32,309 nt of DNA from an uncultured Alphaproteobacteria bacterium (GCA_902512325.1 CABXIT010000017.1:1-32309), one strand, 5' to 3'; counted from the first letter of the stretch, positions 24,229 through 32,309 are shown. Made by a program: numbers and translations. Notes: a model not told the origin generated them from the letters alone.

Positions 24229-26046
24229 ATGTCCAGTGATTTGATATTTTCTTTAAGGGATGTAGATGTACGTTTTGGTAAAAAAGAAATCTTTAGTGGA
24301 TTAAATCTTAATATTCATCGTAATGATTTAATAGCATTAGCAGGTAAAAACGGTGTTGGTAAAACAACCTTAATGAAAATCATTATGGGGACTCAGGAAA
24401 TAGATAATGGCGAACTATGGAGTTTTCCAAATTTAAAAATTTCATATTTTTCGCAAAACTTTGAAATAAATCAAAAATCTTCTGTTGAGGAAGAAATAAG
24501 CAAAGTTATTTTAAATACAGATGATAATTATAAAATTGATATTTACTGTGATAATTTAAATTTGAATAAACAGGAAAAAATTTCTAACTTATCAGGAGGT
24601 CAAAAAAGAAGAATTGCTCTAGCTAAAAGCTTAATACCGGATTCTGATATTTTATTACTTGATGAACCAACTAATCATTTAGATTTAGAATGTATAGAAT
24701 GGTTGGAAAATCATCTCAAAACATTAAATAAGTCTATGTTGTGTGTTAGTCATGATAGAACTTTTCTAAGTAATTTTACAAATAAAGTTTTTTGGCTGGA
24801 TAGAGGTGAACTTAAGATAAGTCCGAAAGGATTTAAAAATTTTGATTCTTGGTCAGAAGAGTTACTTGATCAAGAGTACAGAGAATTAAAAAACAGAAAA
24901 CAGTTTGTCAATTTGGAAGTTGAATGGGCGCAACGTGGTGTAAAGGCTAGAGTTAAAAGGAATGTAAAAAGGTTAGAAAGGGCTAGACAATTAAAAGCAC
25001 AATTAGAAAAAGATGAATCATCTTATAGAATGGCTATCAAGTCAATTAAACCTATAATATATAAGTCTTCTTCAGATAACTCTCGTTTTGTAGCTGAATT
25101 TTTTAAGGCATCAGTTTCATATTCTAACTCTTCAAATAAAATTATAAAAGATTTCTCAATTAAAATTACAAAAAATGATAGGATAGGAATACTTGGAAAA
25201 AACGGCACAGGTAAATCAACATTTTTAAAAACTTTGATTGGAGAATTGCAACCTGTAAGTGGAATAATTAAACTTAAAAAAAATCTTGAATTTTCTTATT
25301 TTGATCAACTTAGAAATGATCTCAATACAAATAAGTCCCTGAAAGAAATCTTAGTTCCTAATGGTGGAGATTATTTGAACGTTCAAGGAAAAGAAAGACA
25401 TGTATGTAGCTATCTAAAAGATTTTCAATTTGATCCAAAAAGGGCAAATGATACAATTTTATCTTTATCTGGAGGGCAGCAAAATAGACTTCTTCTCTCA
25501 AAAGTTTTAGCTAATCCTAAAACAGGATTAATTTTAGATGAACCAACAAATGATCTTGATCTTGAAACATTGGATTTACTTACTGAGATGTTATCAAGTT
25601 ACAAAGGTACACTTTTAATAGTGTCTCATGATAGAGATTTTTTAGATCAGACAGTAAATAAAATTTTATATTTTGAAGGTAATGGTAATATTTCTTTATT
25701 TCTTGGAGGGTATAGTGATTTTTTAAATAATAAAACTAATGAGAAAGAAACTGAATCTAAGAAAATTAAATCAATTGATACAAAAAAACAAAATAAAAAT
25801 GAAAAACTATCTTTTAAATTTAAATATGAACTAGAAAATATGCCAATTGAGACAGAAGAATTAGGTATTGAAATTAAAAAAATTAAAAATGAGTTGAAAG
25901 ACAATAATCTTTACATTAACGATCCTGAGAGATTTGAGGAAATAACGACACAACTAAGTATATTAGAAAATGATTTTGAAAAAAAAGAAACAAGATGGTT
26001 AGAATTATTAGAAATGGAACAAGCAATAAATAAACAAAATGAGTAA
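24229..26046 (+). CDS. uup: ABC-F ATPase, Uup type
   Basis: Soluble ABC-F protein of 605 residues with two ATPase domains and no membrane part. First domain: GKNGVGKTTL, LSGGQKRRIALAK, ILLLDEPTNHLDL. Linker with the Uup-type basic stretch WAQRGVKARVKRNVKRLERA. Second domain: GKNGTGKSTF, LSGGQQNRLLLSK, LILDEPTNDLDLETL. The C-terminal 90 residues, Lys/Glu-rich and coiled-coil forming (ELENMPIETEELGIEIKKIK), are the Uup DNA/RNA-binding extension, which separates it from EttA. ABC-F proteins act on the ribosome; Uup also affects ribosome assembly and transposon excision in E. coli. It is bracketed by tiny membrane-protein ORFs. Confidence 0.93.
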   Translation: MSSDLIFSLRDVDVRFGKKEIFSGLNLNIHRNDLIALAGKNGVGKTTLMKIIMGTQEIDNGELWSFPNLKISYFSQNFEINQKSSVEEEISKVILNTDDNYKIDIYCDNLNLNKQEKISNLSGGQKRRIALAKSLIPDSDILLLDEPTNHLDLECIEWLENHLKTLNKSMLCVSHDRTFLSNFTNKVFWLDRGELKISPKGFKNFDSWSEELLDQEYRELKNRKQFVNLEVEWAQRGVKARVKRNVKRLERARQLKAQLEKDESSYRMAIKSIKPIIYKSSSDNSRFVAEFFKASVSYSNSSNKIIKDFSIKITKNDRIGILGKNGTGKSTFLKTLIGELQPVSGIIKLKKNLEFSYFDQLRNDLNTNKSLKEILVPNGGDYLNVQGKERHVCSYLKDFQFDPKRANDTILSLSGGQQNRLLLSKVLANPKTGLILDEPTNDLDLETLDLLTEMLSSYKGTLLIVSHDRDFLDQTVNKILYFEGNGNISLFLGGYSDFLNNKTNEKETESKKIKSIDTKKQNKNEKLSFKFKYELENMPIETEELGIEIKKIKNELKDNNLYINDPERFEEITTQLSILENDFEKKETRWLELLEMEQAINKQNE

Positions 26047-26209
26047 TAGGACAATTAACTTAATTGGTTGGATACTTTTTATTCTATCATCTATAGGATT
26101 TATGATTTCCAGCATTGGAAGTTTTTGGGCAATGTTTGGAAGCTTGTGTTTTTTTATAGCATGCTTAGTTTTTCTCATTCCTTTTTTTAGAAAGAAAAAA
26201 GAAGATTAA
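26039..26209 (+). CDS. Small ORF, 56 residues, two membrane helices
   Basis: ATG at 26039 overlaps the last 8 bases of uup (ATGAGTAA) and the frame runs 56 codons to TAA at 26207-26209. The product begins MSNRTINLIGWILFILSSIG, has hydrophobic segments at about 6-27 and 30-50, and ends in a basic tail FRKKKED. This agrees with two helices and positive-inside topology. The overlap with uup suggests translational coupling. The end overlaps the convergent aldolase gene by 4 bases. No family recognised; I think it is real, but short length limits certainty. Confidence 0.65.
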   Translation: MSNRTINLIGWILFILSSIGFMISSIGSFWAMFGSLCFFIACLVFLIPFFRKKKED

Positions 26210-26991
26210 TAAGCTTCACTCTGATTTAAGTCTTTTTTTTGTGCCTTCATTTCATCAATTACTGACTGGGCATGAGTTGACATTGATCTAAAATCAGATG
26301 AAATGGTTACTAATTTAAAACCTAAGTCTATCATTTCTTTAGCATATTGGGTTGTGCCATTATGAATTCCTGCAATTTTACCTTTTGCATTTGCCTTTTT
26401 TGCAATTAGTTTGATGTTTGAAAACACTGGATCTTCTTTTACATCAAATTTAGGTTTCATTCCATAAGAGGAACTCATATCAGCTGGACCTATATAAACT
26501 CCTGTTAAGTTAGGAACAGATAAAATTTCATCAAGATTATCCACTGCTTGTTGTGTTTCTATCATTGCAAAACTTAAAATATTTTCATTAGCATTAGTAA
26601 AATAATCAGAACCATAAATTAATTGAGCGCGCATTGGACCAAAACTTCTTTGACCTATTGGTGGATAATAACAATAAGAAACAAATTTTTCACAATCTTC
26701 TTTAGTGTTGATCATTGGAGCTATAATTCCAAGAACACCTAAGTCTAACATTCTCATTATTATTCCAGGCTCTGACCAGGGAACCCTAACCATTGGAGTT
26801 GCAGTACTTGAAGATAAGGCCTGTAACATAGCTATACTTGAAGAATAGTCCGTTTGACCATGCTGCATATCAACAGTAATGGCATCCCAACCCATTTTAC
26901 CAAAAGCTTCTGCTGTGAAAGAATTAGGTATGGATAGCCAGGAGTTTACTACTGGTTTATTTTCTTTCCATATTTTTAAAAGATTGTTCAT
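26206..26991 (-). CDS. HpcH/HpaI-family aldolase (class II, metal-dependent)
   Basis: TIM-barrel pyruvate aldolase of 261 residues, cleaving 4-hydroxy-2-oxo acids to pyruvate and an aldehyde. Readable: WDAITVDMQHGQTDY with catalytic His44, TPMVRVPW with Arg69, the metal ligands Glu145 in MIETQ and Asp171 in GPADMS, and the hexamer contact region YPPIGQRSFGP. The natural substrate (4-hydroxy-2-oxoheptanedioate, 2-keto-3-deoxyrhamnonate or similar) cannot be read. It is monocistronic, convergent with uup's tail and divergent from the amidase gene. No clear Shine-Dalgarno site. Confidence 0.92.
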   Translation of the reverse strand: MNNLLKIWKENKPVVNSWLSIPNSFTAEAFGKMGWDAITVDMQHGQTDYSSSIAMLQALSSSTATPMVRVPWSEPGIIMRMLDLGVLGIIAPMINTKEDCEKFVSYCYYPPIGQRSFGPMRAQLIYGSDYFTNANENILSFAMIETQQAVDNLDEILSVPNLTGVYIGPADMSSSYGMKPKFDVKEDPVFSNIKLIAKKANAKGKIAGIHNGTTQYAKEMIDLGFKLVTISSDFRSMSTHAQSVIDEMKAQKKDLNQSEAY

Positions 26992-27067
26992 AATTTATGT
27001 TAATTATATCAAATAAAAAAAATTAATATAGTTAAATGAAGTTAATCAAATAATTGATATTATAGAA

Positions 27068-27874
27068 ATGAAAAAACTAAAAATCTCACAAATTCAATTT
27101 GAGGCAAAATCAACACCAGCTGAAAATGCTAAAGTATTAAAAAAATTTTTTGAAAATACTAAAAAATTTAAACCTGATTTAATATGCACACCTGAATGCT
27201 CAAATATCATAACTAATGATAAAAATTATCTAAAAGAAAAAGCCACTTATGAATATAATTGCCCTATATTAAATATGGCAAAAATTTATGCTAATGCAAA
27301 TAATGTTAGTATTAATATAGGTTCATTATTGCTGAAGGAAAAAAATAAAAAAAAATTAGTTAACAGATCAATCTTTATAAATCCTAAGGGTAAAATTATC
27401 AAAAGATACGACAAGATTCACATGTTTGATGTTAATATTAGTGAGAAAGAAACTCATAGGGAGTCAAATACTTTTCGAGCTGGTAATAATATTGCTTTAT
27501 TGAATTTAAATAATATCAAGATAGGTTTTACTATTTGTTATGATTTGAGATTTCCAAATTTATTTAGAAAACTTGCAAAAAAAGGATCTGAAGTTATTTT
27601 AATGCCTGCAGCATTTACAGTACCATCAGGTAAAGCACATTGGGAAATTATGATACGCTCAAGAGCGATTGAGAATAGTCTTTTTGTAATAGGCACAAAT
27701 ATGTGTGGCACTCATCATAATAATAGAAAAACTTACGGGCATTCAATATTGGTTGATCCTTGGGGCAAAATAATAACCAAAGCTATGTCAAAACCATTGA
27801 TATTGAATTCGGAAATTAATTTAGATGAAGTCAGATATGTTCGTAAAAAAATTCCGGCAATTTTATATGACTAA
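27068..27874 (+). CDS. Carbon-nitrogen hydrolase (nitrilase family, Nit1-like amidase)
   Basis: Cytoplasmic amidase of 268 residues with the Glu-Lys-Cys triad: Glu43 in CTPECSN, Lys116 in RYDKIHMFDV, Cys157 in GFTICYDLRFP. The sequence is closest in pattern to the Nit1/NitA branch, which hydrolyses deaminated glutathione or omega-amides; typical phrases are AGNNIALLNLNNIKIGF, PAAFTVPSGKAHWEIMIRSR and GHSILVDPWGKI. The role is metabolite repair by family knowledge; the substrate is inferred. The stop overlaps the methyltransferase start by 8 bases. Confidence 0.92.
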   Translation: MKKLKISQIQFEAKSTPAENAKVLKKFFENTKKFKPDLICTPECSNIITNDKNYLKEKATYEYNCPILNMAKIYANANNVSINIGSLLLKEKNKKKLVNRSIFINPKGKIIKRYDKIHMFDVNISEKETHRESNTFRAGNNIALLNLNNIKIGFTICYDLRFPNLFRKLAKKGSEVILMPAAFTVPSGKAHWEIMIRSRAIENSLFVIGTNMCGTHHNNRKTYGHSILVDPWGKIITKAMSKPLILNSEINLDEVRYVRKKIPAILYD

Positions 27875-28487
27875 AAAGAAATCTTTATTAAACGGCATTG
27901 GCAACCAAAGTATGACAGAAAAATACTATGATGACTGGGCACTAAACTATGATTTAACATTAAAAAAATGGAACTATAAAGCTCCTAAAAAAGCTGTAAA
28001 AATTTTGTCTAAAATAAAAAAAAAATTAAATTTTAATTTAGATTTAGCTTGTGGAACAGGAATGTTTGCAGAAGAAATTAAAAAAAAATATAAAAATATT
28101 ATTATAGATGGCTGTGATATCTCTTCTCAAAGTTTAAAAATTGCAAAACAAAAAAAACTATATAGAAAATTATTTAAAAAAAGTTTTGAAAAAAAAATTC
28201 AAATTACTAGTAAATATGATTTAATTAGCATGATTGGATCAATGACTTATTGTAAAAAACCTGGAGTACTTTTCTCTTTAATATGTAGTTATTTAAAAAA
28301 AAATGGTGTTTTTATTTTTACGCACAGAATTGATTTATGGGAAAAGCAAAATTTTGATAAATTAATTCAAGAGTTCACAACATATTTAAAGATTGAGTAT
28401 CGATCAAGACCTTTAAATTATTTGCCAGAAAATATTGATTTTTCAAATAAAGTAAAAATTAGAATTATGGTTTTAAAGAAGGTTTAG
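27867..28487 (+). CDS. Class I SAM-dependent methyltransferase
   Basis: A 206-residue methyltransferase with motif I LDLACGTGMFAEEI, an acidic residue after beta-2 (GCDIS) and motif IV-like KYDLISMIGSMTY. The overall layout and KYYDDWALNYDLTL at the N-terminus resemble small-molecule methyltransferases of the UbiE/TPR-associated kind. I chose the ATG at 27867, inside the amidase stop (ATGACTAA); an in-frame ATG at 27825 would add 14 residues and overlap more. It is very Lys-rich. Substrate unknown. The 3' end overlaps mntR by 4 bases. Confidence 0.87.
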   Translation: MTKKKSLLNGIGNQSMTEKYYDDWALNYDLTLKKWNYKAPKKAVKILSKIKKKLNFNLDLACGTGMFAEEIKKKYKNIIIDGCDISSQSLKIAKQKKLYRKLFKKSFEKKIQITSKYDLISMIGSMTYCKKPGVLFSLICSYLKKNGVFIFTHRIDLWEKQNFDKLIQEFTTYLKIEYRSRPLNYLPENIDFSNKVKIRIMVLKKV

Positions 28488-28873
28488 TTTTTTTTATTAA
28501 ACTTTTCCATTTTTTTTAATGTTTTTTGGCTAACATGATGCTCTATTCCTTCCGCATCAGCTTCCGCTGTTTTTATATCTAGCCCGAGATTTTTTAAAAA
28601 AGTTAATACCGTTAGGTGTCTTTTTTTAGATCTACTTGCAACTTCCTGACCTTTTAAAGTTAGAAAAATAGATCTGTATGGTTCTTTTTTAACATAACCT
28701 TGGTTTTGAAGTCTCTGAACTGTTTTGTTCGCAGTTGCCTGAGCTATATCCAATTTATTTGCAATATCTACAATTCTTGCCTCACCTTTTGAGTTTAAAA
28801 GATCAGCTATAATTTCAAGATAATCCTCTGTATTTTCTGTTTTATGTGCGTCTCTAACTTTCTTAAATGACAT
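28484..28873 (-). CDS. mntR: Manganese-responsive regulator MntR (DtxR family)
   Basis: A 129-residue DtxR-type repressor without the SH3-like third domain, as in proteobacterial MntR. The winged helix is ARIVDIANKLDIAQATANKT followed by VQRLQNQGYVKKEPYRSIFL; the metal-binding/dimer half has the acidic and His cluster AEADAEGIEHHVSQKTL. Mn2+-loaded MntR represses Mn2+ import. It is divergent from the mntX-like gene across an 81-base gap with an inverted repeat, which fits direct control of both. Confidence 0.92.
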   Translation of the reverse strand: MSFKKVRDAHKTENTEDYLEIIADLLNSKGEARIVDIANKLDIAQATANKTVQRLQNQGYVKKEPYRSIFLTLKGQEVASRSKKRHLTVLTFLKNLGLDIKTAEADAEGIEHHVSQKTLKKMEKFNKKN

Positions 28874-28904
28874 TATATTAAAAAGTGTAAATTTAGATTA
28901 TATC

Positions 28905-28933
28905 TATAGCATTATAATGTAGCCATAGCTATA
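28905..28933. promoter_or_regulatory. Candidate MntR operator and divergent -10 boxes
   Basis: Inverted repeat TATAGC (28905-28910) / GCTATA (28928-28933) spaced by 17 bases. Inside is the palindrome ATTATAAT (28911-28918), which supplies a -10-like TATAAT on each strand. It lies midway between mntR and mntX. Binding by MntR is inferred from position; I cannot score it against known MntR boxes. Confidence 0.5.
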
Positions 28934-28954
28934 CTTTTTAGTTATATATGTGAC

Positions 28955-30118
28955 ATGAATGCACTGATTTCAGCTTTTAAAGATAAGCAAAAAATAATGT
29001 TCGCAAATGAGGGTAGATTATTAAAAAAATCATTCTTTGGTCTATTGATACTTGCTTTAGCTTTCCAGTCTGGAGATTTTGGAGATGTCATCCGTGAATC
29101 AATGGTCAATGCATATCTTGCAGTATCAGTTTTTGTTGGTTTTACTCTTATTGTGTTTATAGGTTTAGACTCTCTTACCAATTTTGATATAGGTTCTTTT
29201 TTAGATAAAACAAAAAAATTGCATGTGCCAATTGCTTCTTTTCTTGGAGCAATTCCCGGATGTGGTGGTGCCATAATTGTCGTCACACAATACATACAAG
29301 GGAGAATTTCTTTTGGATCTTTAGTAGCGGTTTTAACTGCAACAATGGGAGATGCGGCGTTTCTTATTCTTGCTATGGAGCCATCAACGGGTTTATTAAT
29401 TTTTTGCTTAGGTATTGTTGTTGGATCAATCTCAGGTTACTTAGTCGATCTTTTGCATGGTACTGATTTTATGATGGCTAGTTCCAAAATTGAAATTGAA
29501 TTTGAAGAATTAAAAAAAACATTTGTCTCAAAGTTTAATATCTTTTGGATGATCTTATTTGTTCCAGGATTTATCGTTGGTTTGCTTTTAGCCTTTCAGG
29601 TTGATGTTGATAAACTTTTCTTATTACCTCCCCATATTAGTTTTGTATTAATTTTAGGATCTGCAGGTGCAATTTTATCAATATTCATGTGGTCACTTAA
29701 TCCTTTGAGTGATTTTCAATGTTCTACAGATAAAAGTAGAGGTTTTGTATCAAGAGTTGTTGATACTACTAACTTTGTTTCAACTTGGGTAATAAGCGGT
29801 TTTTTAGTTTTTGAAATTTTCATGTATTTTACAAATTTAGATCTTAAAGTTTTTTTTGATTTGTGGCTGCCTTTTGTTCCATTAATTGCAATTATATTTG
29901 GTTTTTTACCTGGTTGTGGCCCACAAATTGTCGTAGCAACATTTTATTTAAATGGATATATTCCTTTATCTGCTGAACTAGGTAATGCAATTTCTAATGA
30001 TGGAGATGCATTATTTCCAGCTATTGCACTTGCACCTAAAGCGGCAATTATGGCAACTATCTATAGCGCATTTCCAGCAATTATAGTTGCTTACACCTAT
30101 ATGATTTTAATTGAATAA
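28955..30118 (+). CDS. mntX: Predicted manganese transporter, MntX-like (ArsP_2-type membrane protein)
   Basis: A 387-residue inner-membrane protein with about ten hydrophobic segments. Two internally related halves carry the same motif: AIPGCGGAIIVVTQYIQGRI near residue 101 and FLPGCGPQIVVATFYLNGYI near 320, each followed by GDAAF or GDALF. This points to an inverted or duplicated transporter fold with two Gly-Cys-Gly substrate sites. The family is annotated as heavy-metal or manganese transporter; MntX was described as a Mn2+ importer in marine Roseobacter, SAR11 and SAR116 bacteria. Divergence from mntR supports manganese. Direction of transport is not readable. Confidence 0.86.
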   Translation: MNALISAFKDKQKIMFANEGRLLKKSFFGLLILALAFQSGDFGDVIRESMVNAYLAVSVFVGFTLIVFIGLDSLTNFDIGSFLDKTKKLHVPIASFLGAIPGCGGAIIVVTQYIQGRISFGSLVAVLTATMGDAAFLILAMEPSTGLLIFCLGIVVGSISGYLVDLLHGTDFMMASSKIEIEFEELKKTFVSKFNIFWMILFVPGFIVGLLLAFQVDVDKLFLLPPHISFVLILGSAGAILSIFMWSLNPLSDFQCSTDKSRGFVSRVVDTTNFVSTWVISGFLVFEIFMYFTNLDLKVFFDLWLPFVPLIAIIFGFLPGCGPQIVVATFYLNGYIPLSAELGNAISNDGDALFPAIALAPKAAIMATIYSAFPAIIVAYTYMILIE

Positions 30119-30195
30119 AAAATCAAACTTTACTTTTAAAATTTGCAAAATGTAGCAAAAGAATTTATTGCTAAAAAAACGAAATAATTTTTTCA

Positions 30196-30330
30196 ATGCA
30201 AGATAAAATCAATACTAAAAGATCGGCACATAAAAAAAAACTTAAAGAAGTCAGAATTTCTAGGTTAGAAAAACAGCTAAAATCTAATATATTAAAAAGA
30301 AAAAAAGCTTCAAAAAAAAATAATGGATAG
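30196..30330 (+). CDS. Small basic protein, 44 residues, coupled to murA
   Basis: ATG at 30196 opens 44 codons ending at TAG 30328-30330, overlapping the murA start by 8 bases (ATGGATAG). The product begins MQDKINTKRSAHKKKLKEVR and is almost wholly helical and very Lys/Arg-rich (RISRLEKQLKSNILKRKKAS). Many alphaproteobacteria encode a similar short basic RLxxALRxNLxRRK-type protein near here, so I think it is a true gene. Function unknown; binding to nucleic acid or ribosome is conceivable from charge only. No clear Shine-Dalgarno site. Confidence 0.7.
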   Translation: MQDKINTKRSAHKKKLKEVRISRLEKQLKSNILKRKKASKKNNG

Positions 30331-31579
30331 ATTAGTAATTAAAGGCAAAGCCGATCTTAAAGGGTCAATTCAAATTAAGGGTTCAAAAAACTCTGCTTTA
30401 CCTATTATGGTAAGTGCTATTTTATCTGAAAATACTTTAAAATTAAAAAATCTACCTAAGCTTGATGATATTAAAAATATGTCAAAACTGCTTAGAAGTT
30501 ATGGGGCAATTATAAAAACAGCTAAAGATAATTTAGAAATTAAATGTAATAATATCATTAACAAGGATGCTGATTATGACATAGTTAGAAAAATGAGGGC
30601 TTCAATTTTGATTTTAGGACCACTATTAGCTAGATTTGGAAAAGCAAGAATTTCACTACCAGGAGGTTGTGCTATAGGAACAAGGCCAATTGATATTCAC
30701 CTTGAGGGGTTAAAAAAATTAGGTGCTAATTTTGTAGTTGAAAATGGTTATGTCATTGGTCAGGTATCCCAGCAATTGATTGGGAATCATATTTTACTAC
30801 CTTTTCCAAGTGTGGGTGCAACAGAAAATATATTAATGGCAGCTTCACTTGCAAAAGGCAAAACAATTATTGAAAATGCAGCAATGGAACCTGAAATATC
30901 AGATTTAGCTATTACTTTAAACAAAATGGGAGCAAATATTAAAATTGAAAAAAAGGGCGTCATAAAAATTGATGGTGTAAAATCACTTACTAAAGCATCT
31001 CATAAAATAATGAGTGACAGAATTGTTGCTGGAACATTTGTAATTGCTGCTGTAATGCTGAATAAAAATTTTTTAGTAAAAGAAATTGATAGTAGTCATT
31101 TAGAAGCCTTAACTTTTTCATTACGTAAAATGGGAGCAAATCTTAAAATTAATAAAAATTCAATTATAATAATGCCCTCTAACAATTTAAATGGAATTAA
31201 AATTCATACCGCTCCATATCCTGGTTTTCCAACTGATTTACAGGCTCAGATTATGGCTTTAATGAGTTTAGCAAATAGTAACTCTCAAATAAAAGAAAAC
31301 ATTTTTGAAAACAGATTTATGCATGTGCCAGAACTTAATAGATTGGGTGCTAAGATAAAAGTAAAGAAAGATATAGCTCATATAACAGGTAATAGAAATC
31401 TTAAAGGGGCGCAAGTTATGGCAAGTGATTTAAGAGCAAGTGTGAGTTTAGTATTGGCTGCTTTATGTGCAGAAGGTAAAAGTGTAATTAATCGAGTTTA
31501 TCATCTTGATAGAGGATATGAAAGAATTGAAAATACCCTTGGGAAGCTTGGTCCATCAATAAAAAGAGAGAAATATTAA
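30323..31579 (+). CDS. murA: UDP-N-acetylglucosamine 1-carboxyvinyltransferase
   Basis: First committed step of peptidoglycan synthesis: transfers enolpyruvate from PEP to UDP-GlcNAc. The 418 residues are normal length. The N-terminal GSIQIKGSKNSALPIM contains the catalytic Lys-Asn, and LPGGCAIGTRPIDIH holds Cys116, the PEP-adduct residue and fosfomycin target, so the enzyme is expected to be of the fosfomycin-sensitive type. HTAPYPGFPTDLQAQIMAL and SDLRASVSLVLAALCAEG are also conserved. It overlaps a tiny basic ORF upstream and is followed after 46 bases by hisG. Confidence 0.97.
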   Translation: MDRLVIKGKADLKGSIQIKGSKNSALPIMVSAILSENTLKLKNLPKLDDIKNMSKLLRSYGAIIKTAKDNLEIKCNNIINKDADYDIVRKMRASILILGPLLARFGKARISLPGGCAIGTRPIDIHLEGLKKLGANFVVENGYVIGQVSQQLIGNHILLPFPSVGATENILMAASLAKGKTIIENAAMEPEISDLAITLNKMGANIKIEKKGVIKIDGVKSLTKASHKIMSDRIVAGTFVIAAVMLNKNFLVKEIDSSHLEALTFSLRKMGANLKINKNSIIIMPSNNLNGIKIHTAPYPGFPTDLQAQIMALMSLANSNSQIKENIFENRFMHVPELNRLGAKIKVKKDIAHITGNRNLKGAQVMASDLRASVSLVLAALCAEGKSVINRVYHLDRGYERIENTLGKLGPSIKREKY

Positions 31580-31625
31580 GTTTTTATAGTTTTTTTTAAT
31601 CTCTAGATATAAAAGCTCAAAAATT

Positions 31626-32273
31626 ATGTCAAAATTGATTATAGCAATACCTAGGGGTAGGATAATAGAAGAGCTAAAAACAATATTAAAAAAGACAAGC
31701 TTTGCTCCTCAAAACGAAATATTTGATGATAAATCAAGAAAGTTAACTTTTTTATCAAAAAACAAGGATATAAATTTTATAAAAGTGAGAGCTTTTGATG
31801 CATGTACATTTGTTGCATTTGGAGCTGCTCAGATTGGTATTGCCGGAGAGGATATAATAAAAGAATTTAACTACTCAGAAATATATGCACCTCTAGAGTT
31901 AAATATTGGGCACTGTCGTTTGTCTGTTGCTGCTCTTAAAACGTTATTAAAAAAAGAAGATCCTGAAACTTGGAGCAATATAAGAGTTGCTACAAAGTAC
32001 CCTAATATTAGTAAAGAATATTTTGCTAATAAGGGAGTCCAAATCGAGTCAATAAAATTAAATGGTTCAATGGAATTGGCTCCATCTTTAAATATGTGCA
32101 GAAGAATAGTAGATTTAGTTTCTACCGGAGCAACCTTAAAAGCAAATGGACTTAAAGAAATTGATGAGATTATGAAGATTCAATCAAAATTAATTATTAA
32201 TAGATCTGCTTTCAAAACAAATAATAAAAAAATACAATCCGTTGTTGATGAAATTAAACAATTAGTAAAATGA
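31626..32273 (+). CDS. hisG: ATP phosphoribosyltransferase, short form
   Basis: First enzyme of histidine synthesis, joining ATP and PRPP. At 215 residues it is the short HisG, lacking the C-terminal regulatory domain, so it should need HisZ (not in this window). Conserved: AIPRGRIIEEL at the start, AQIGIAGEDII, RVATKYPNISKEYF, LNGSMELAPSL and the PRPP-binding DLVSTGATLKANGL near residue 160. The final TGA overlaps the next ATG (ATGA), so hisG and hisD are coupled. Confidence 0.95.
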   Translation: MSKLIIAIPRGRIIEELKTILKKTSFAPQNEIFDDKSRKLTFLSKNKDINFIKVRAFDACTFVAFGAAQIGIAGEDIIKEFNYSEIYAPLELNIGHCRLSVAALKTLLKKEDPETWSNIRVATKYPNISKEYFANKGVQIESIKLNGSMELAPSLNMCRRIVDLVSTGATLKANGLKEIDEIMKIQSKLIINRSAFKTNNKKIQSVVDEIKQLVK

Positions 32274-32309
32274 AAATTTTAAATTATAGTTCTGTAGATT
32301 TCTGGAATA
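32270..32309 (+). CDS. hisD: Histidinol dehydrogenase, 5' end only
   Basis: ATG at 32270 overlaps the hisG stop in ATGA; 13 codons (MKILNYSSVDFWN) are visible before the window ends. The start resembles HisD N-termini, and hisD commonly follows hisG or murA in alphaproteobacteria. The call rests on position more than sequence. Confidence 0.65.
   Translation, partial: MKILNYSSVDFWN

Noticed and set aside
1-32309. Defence system, prophage, CRISPR array or insertion sequence
   Set aside because: No repeats with regular spacers, transposase, integrase, nuclease-helicase cluster or toxin-antitoxin pair found; the SNase-like nuclease has a signal peptide and looks nutritional.

Overview
The window looks like a piece of the chromosome of a streamlined, very AT-rich alphaproteobacterium, probably marine and free-living (SAR11, HIMB59/AEGEAN-169 or a similar lineage; I cannot fix the clade by eye). 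Reasons: very low GC, short intergenic gaps, many overlapping gene ends, few strong Shine-Dalgarno sites, a Sinorhizobium-style agl alpha-glucoside locus, a ClpS-ClpA pair, an MntR/MntX pair like those of marine alphaproteobacteria, and a murA-hisG-hisD block. I saw no phage genes, transposases or CRISPR arrays.

Layout. (1) 1-2443: a glycerol-3-phosphate block on the + strand: the end of a HAD phosphatase, a GlpR-type DeoR regulator split by a frameshift in a run of eight G, and a GlpD lacking its C-terminal domain. (2) 2444-2639: a non-coding junction with a long inverted-repeat structure and a bidirectional terminator. (3) 2640-9828: a complete alpha-glucoside uptake locus, aglE-aglF-aglG-(GH4 alpha-glucosidase)-aglK on the - strand with a divergent LacI-type regulator. 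Two copies of the palindrome CCAAAACGTTTTGG sit exactly between -35 and -10 boxes, one before aglE and one before the glycosidase, so the regulon can be read directly. (4) 9958-12649: UDP-glucose dehydrogenase and phosphomanno/glucomutase, making sugar nucleotide precursors for envelope polysaccharide. (5) 12639-18038: a DacA-type carboxypeptidase with SPOR domain, clpS-clpA, a DUF482 GNAT-like protein and RidA.

(6) 18084-22464: exported cyclophilin, M19 dipeptidase, LysE exporter, pdxJ, a glutathione S-transferase, then a 220-base divergent gap with a striking multi-stem RNA-like element (21807-21896), an unknown four-helix membrane protein and tRNA-Thr(GGT). (7) 22537-26991: 2-hydroxychromene-2-carboxylate isomerase-like protein, exported nuclease, another unknown membrane protein, and the ABC-F ATPase uup bracketed by two tiny membrane-protein ORFs, then an HpcH/HpaI aldolase. 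(8) 27068-32309: nitrilase-family amidase, methyltransferase, the divergent mntR-mntX pair, a tiny basic protein coupled to murA, hisG and the first codons of hisD.

The best leads for new biology are the structured element at 21807-21896, the operator-in-spacer agl regulon with a GH4 rather than GH13 enzyme, the apparent decay of glpR-glpD beside the agl cassette, and the tiny proteins translationally coupled to uup and murA. Everything else is ordinary core genome.
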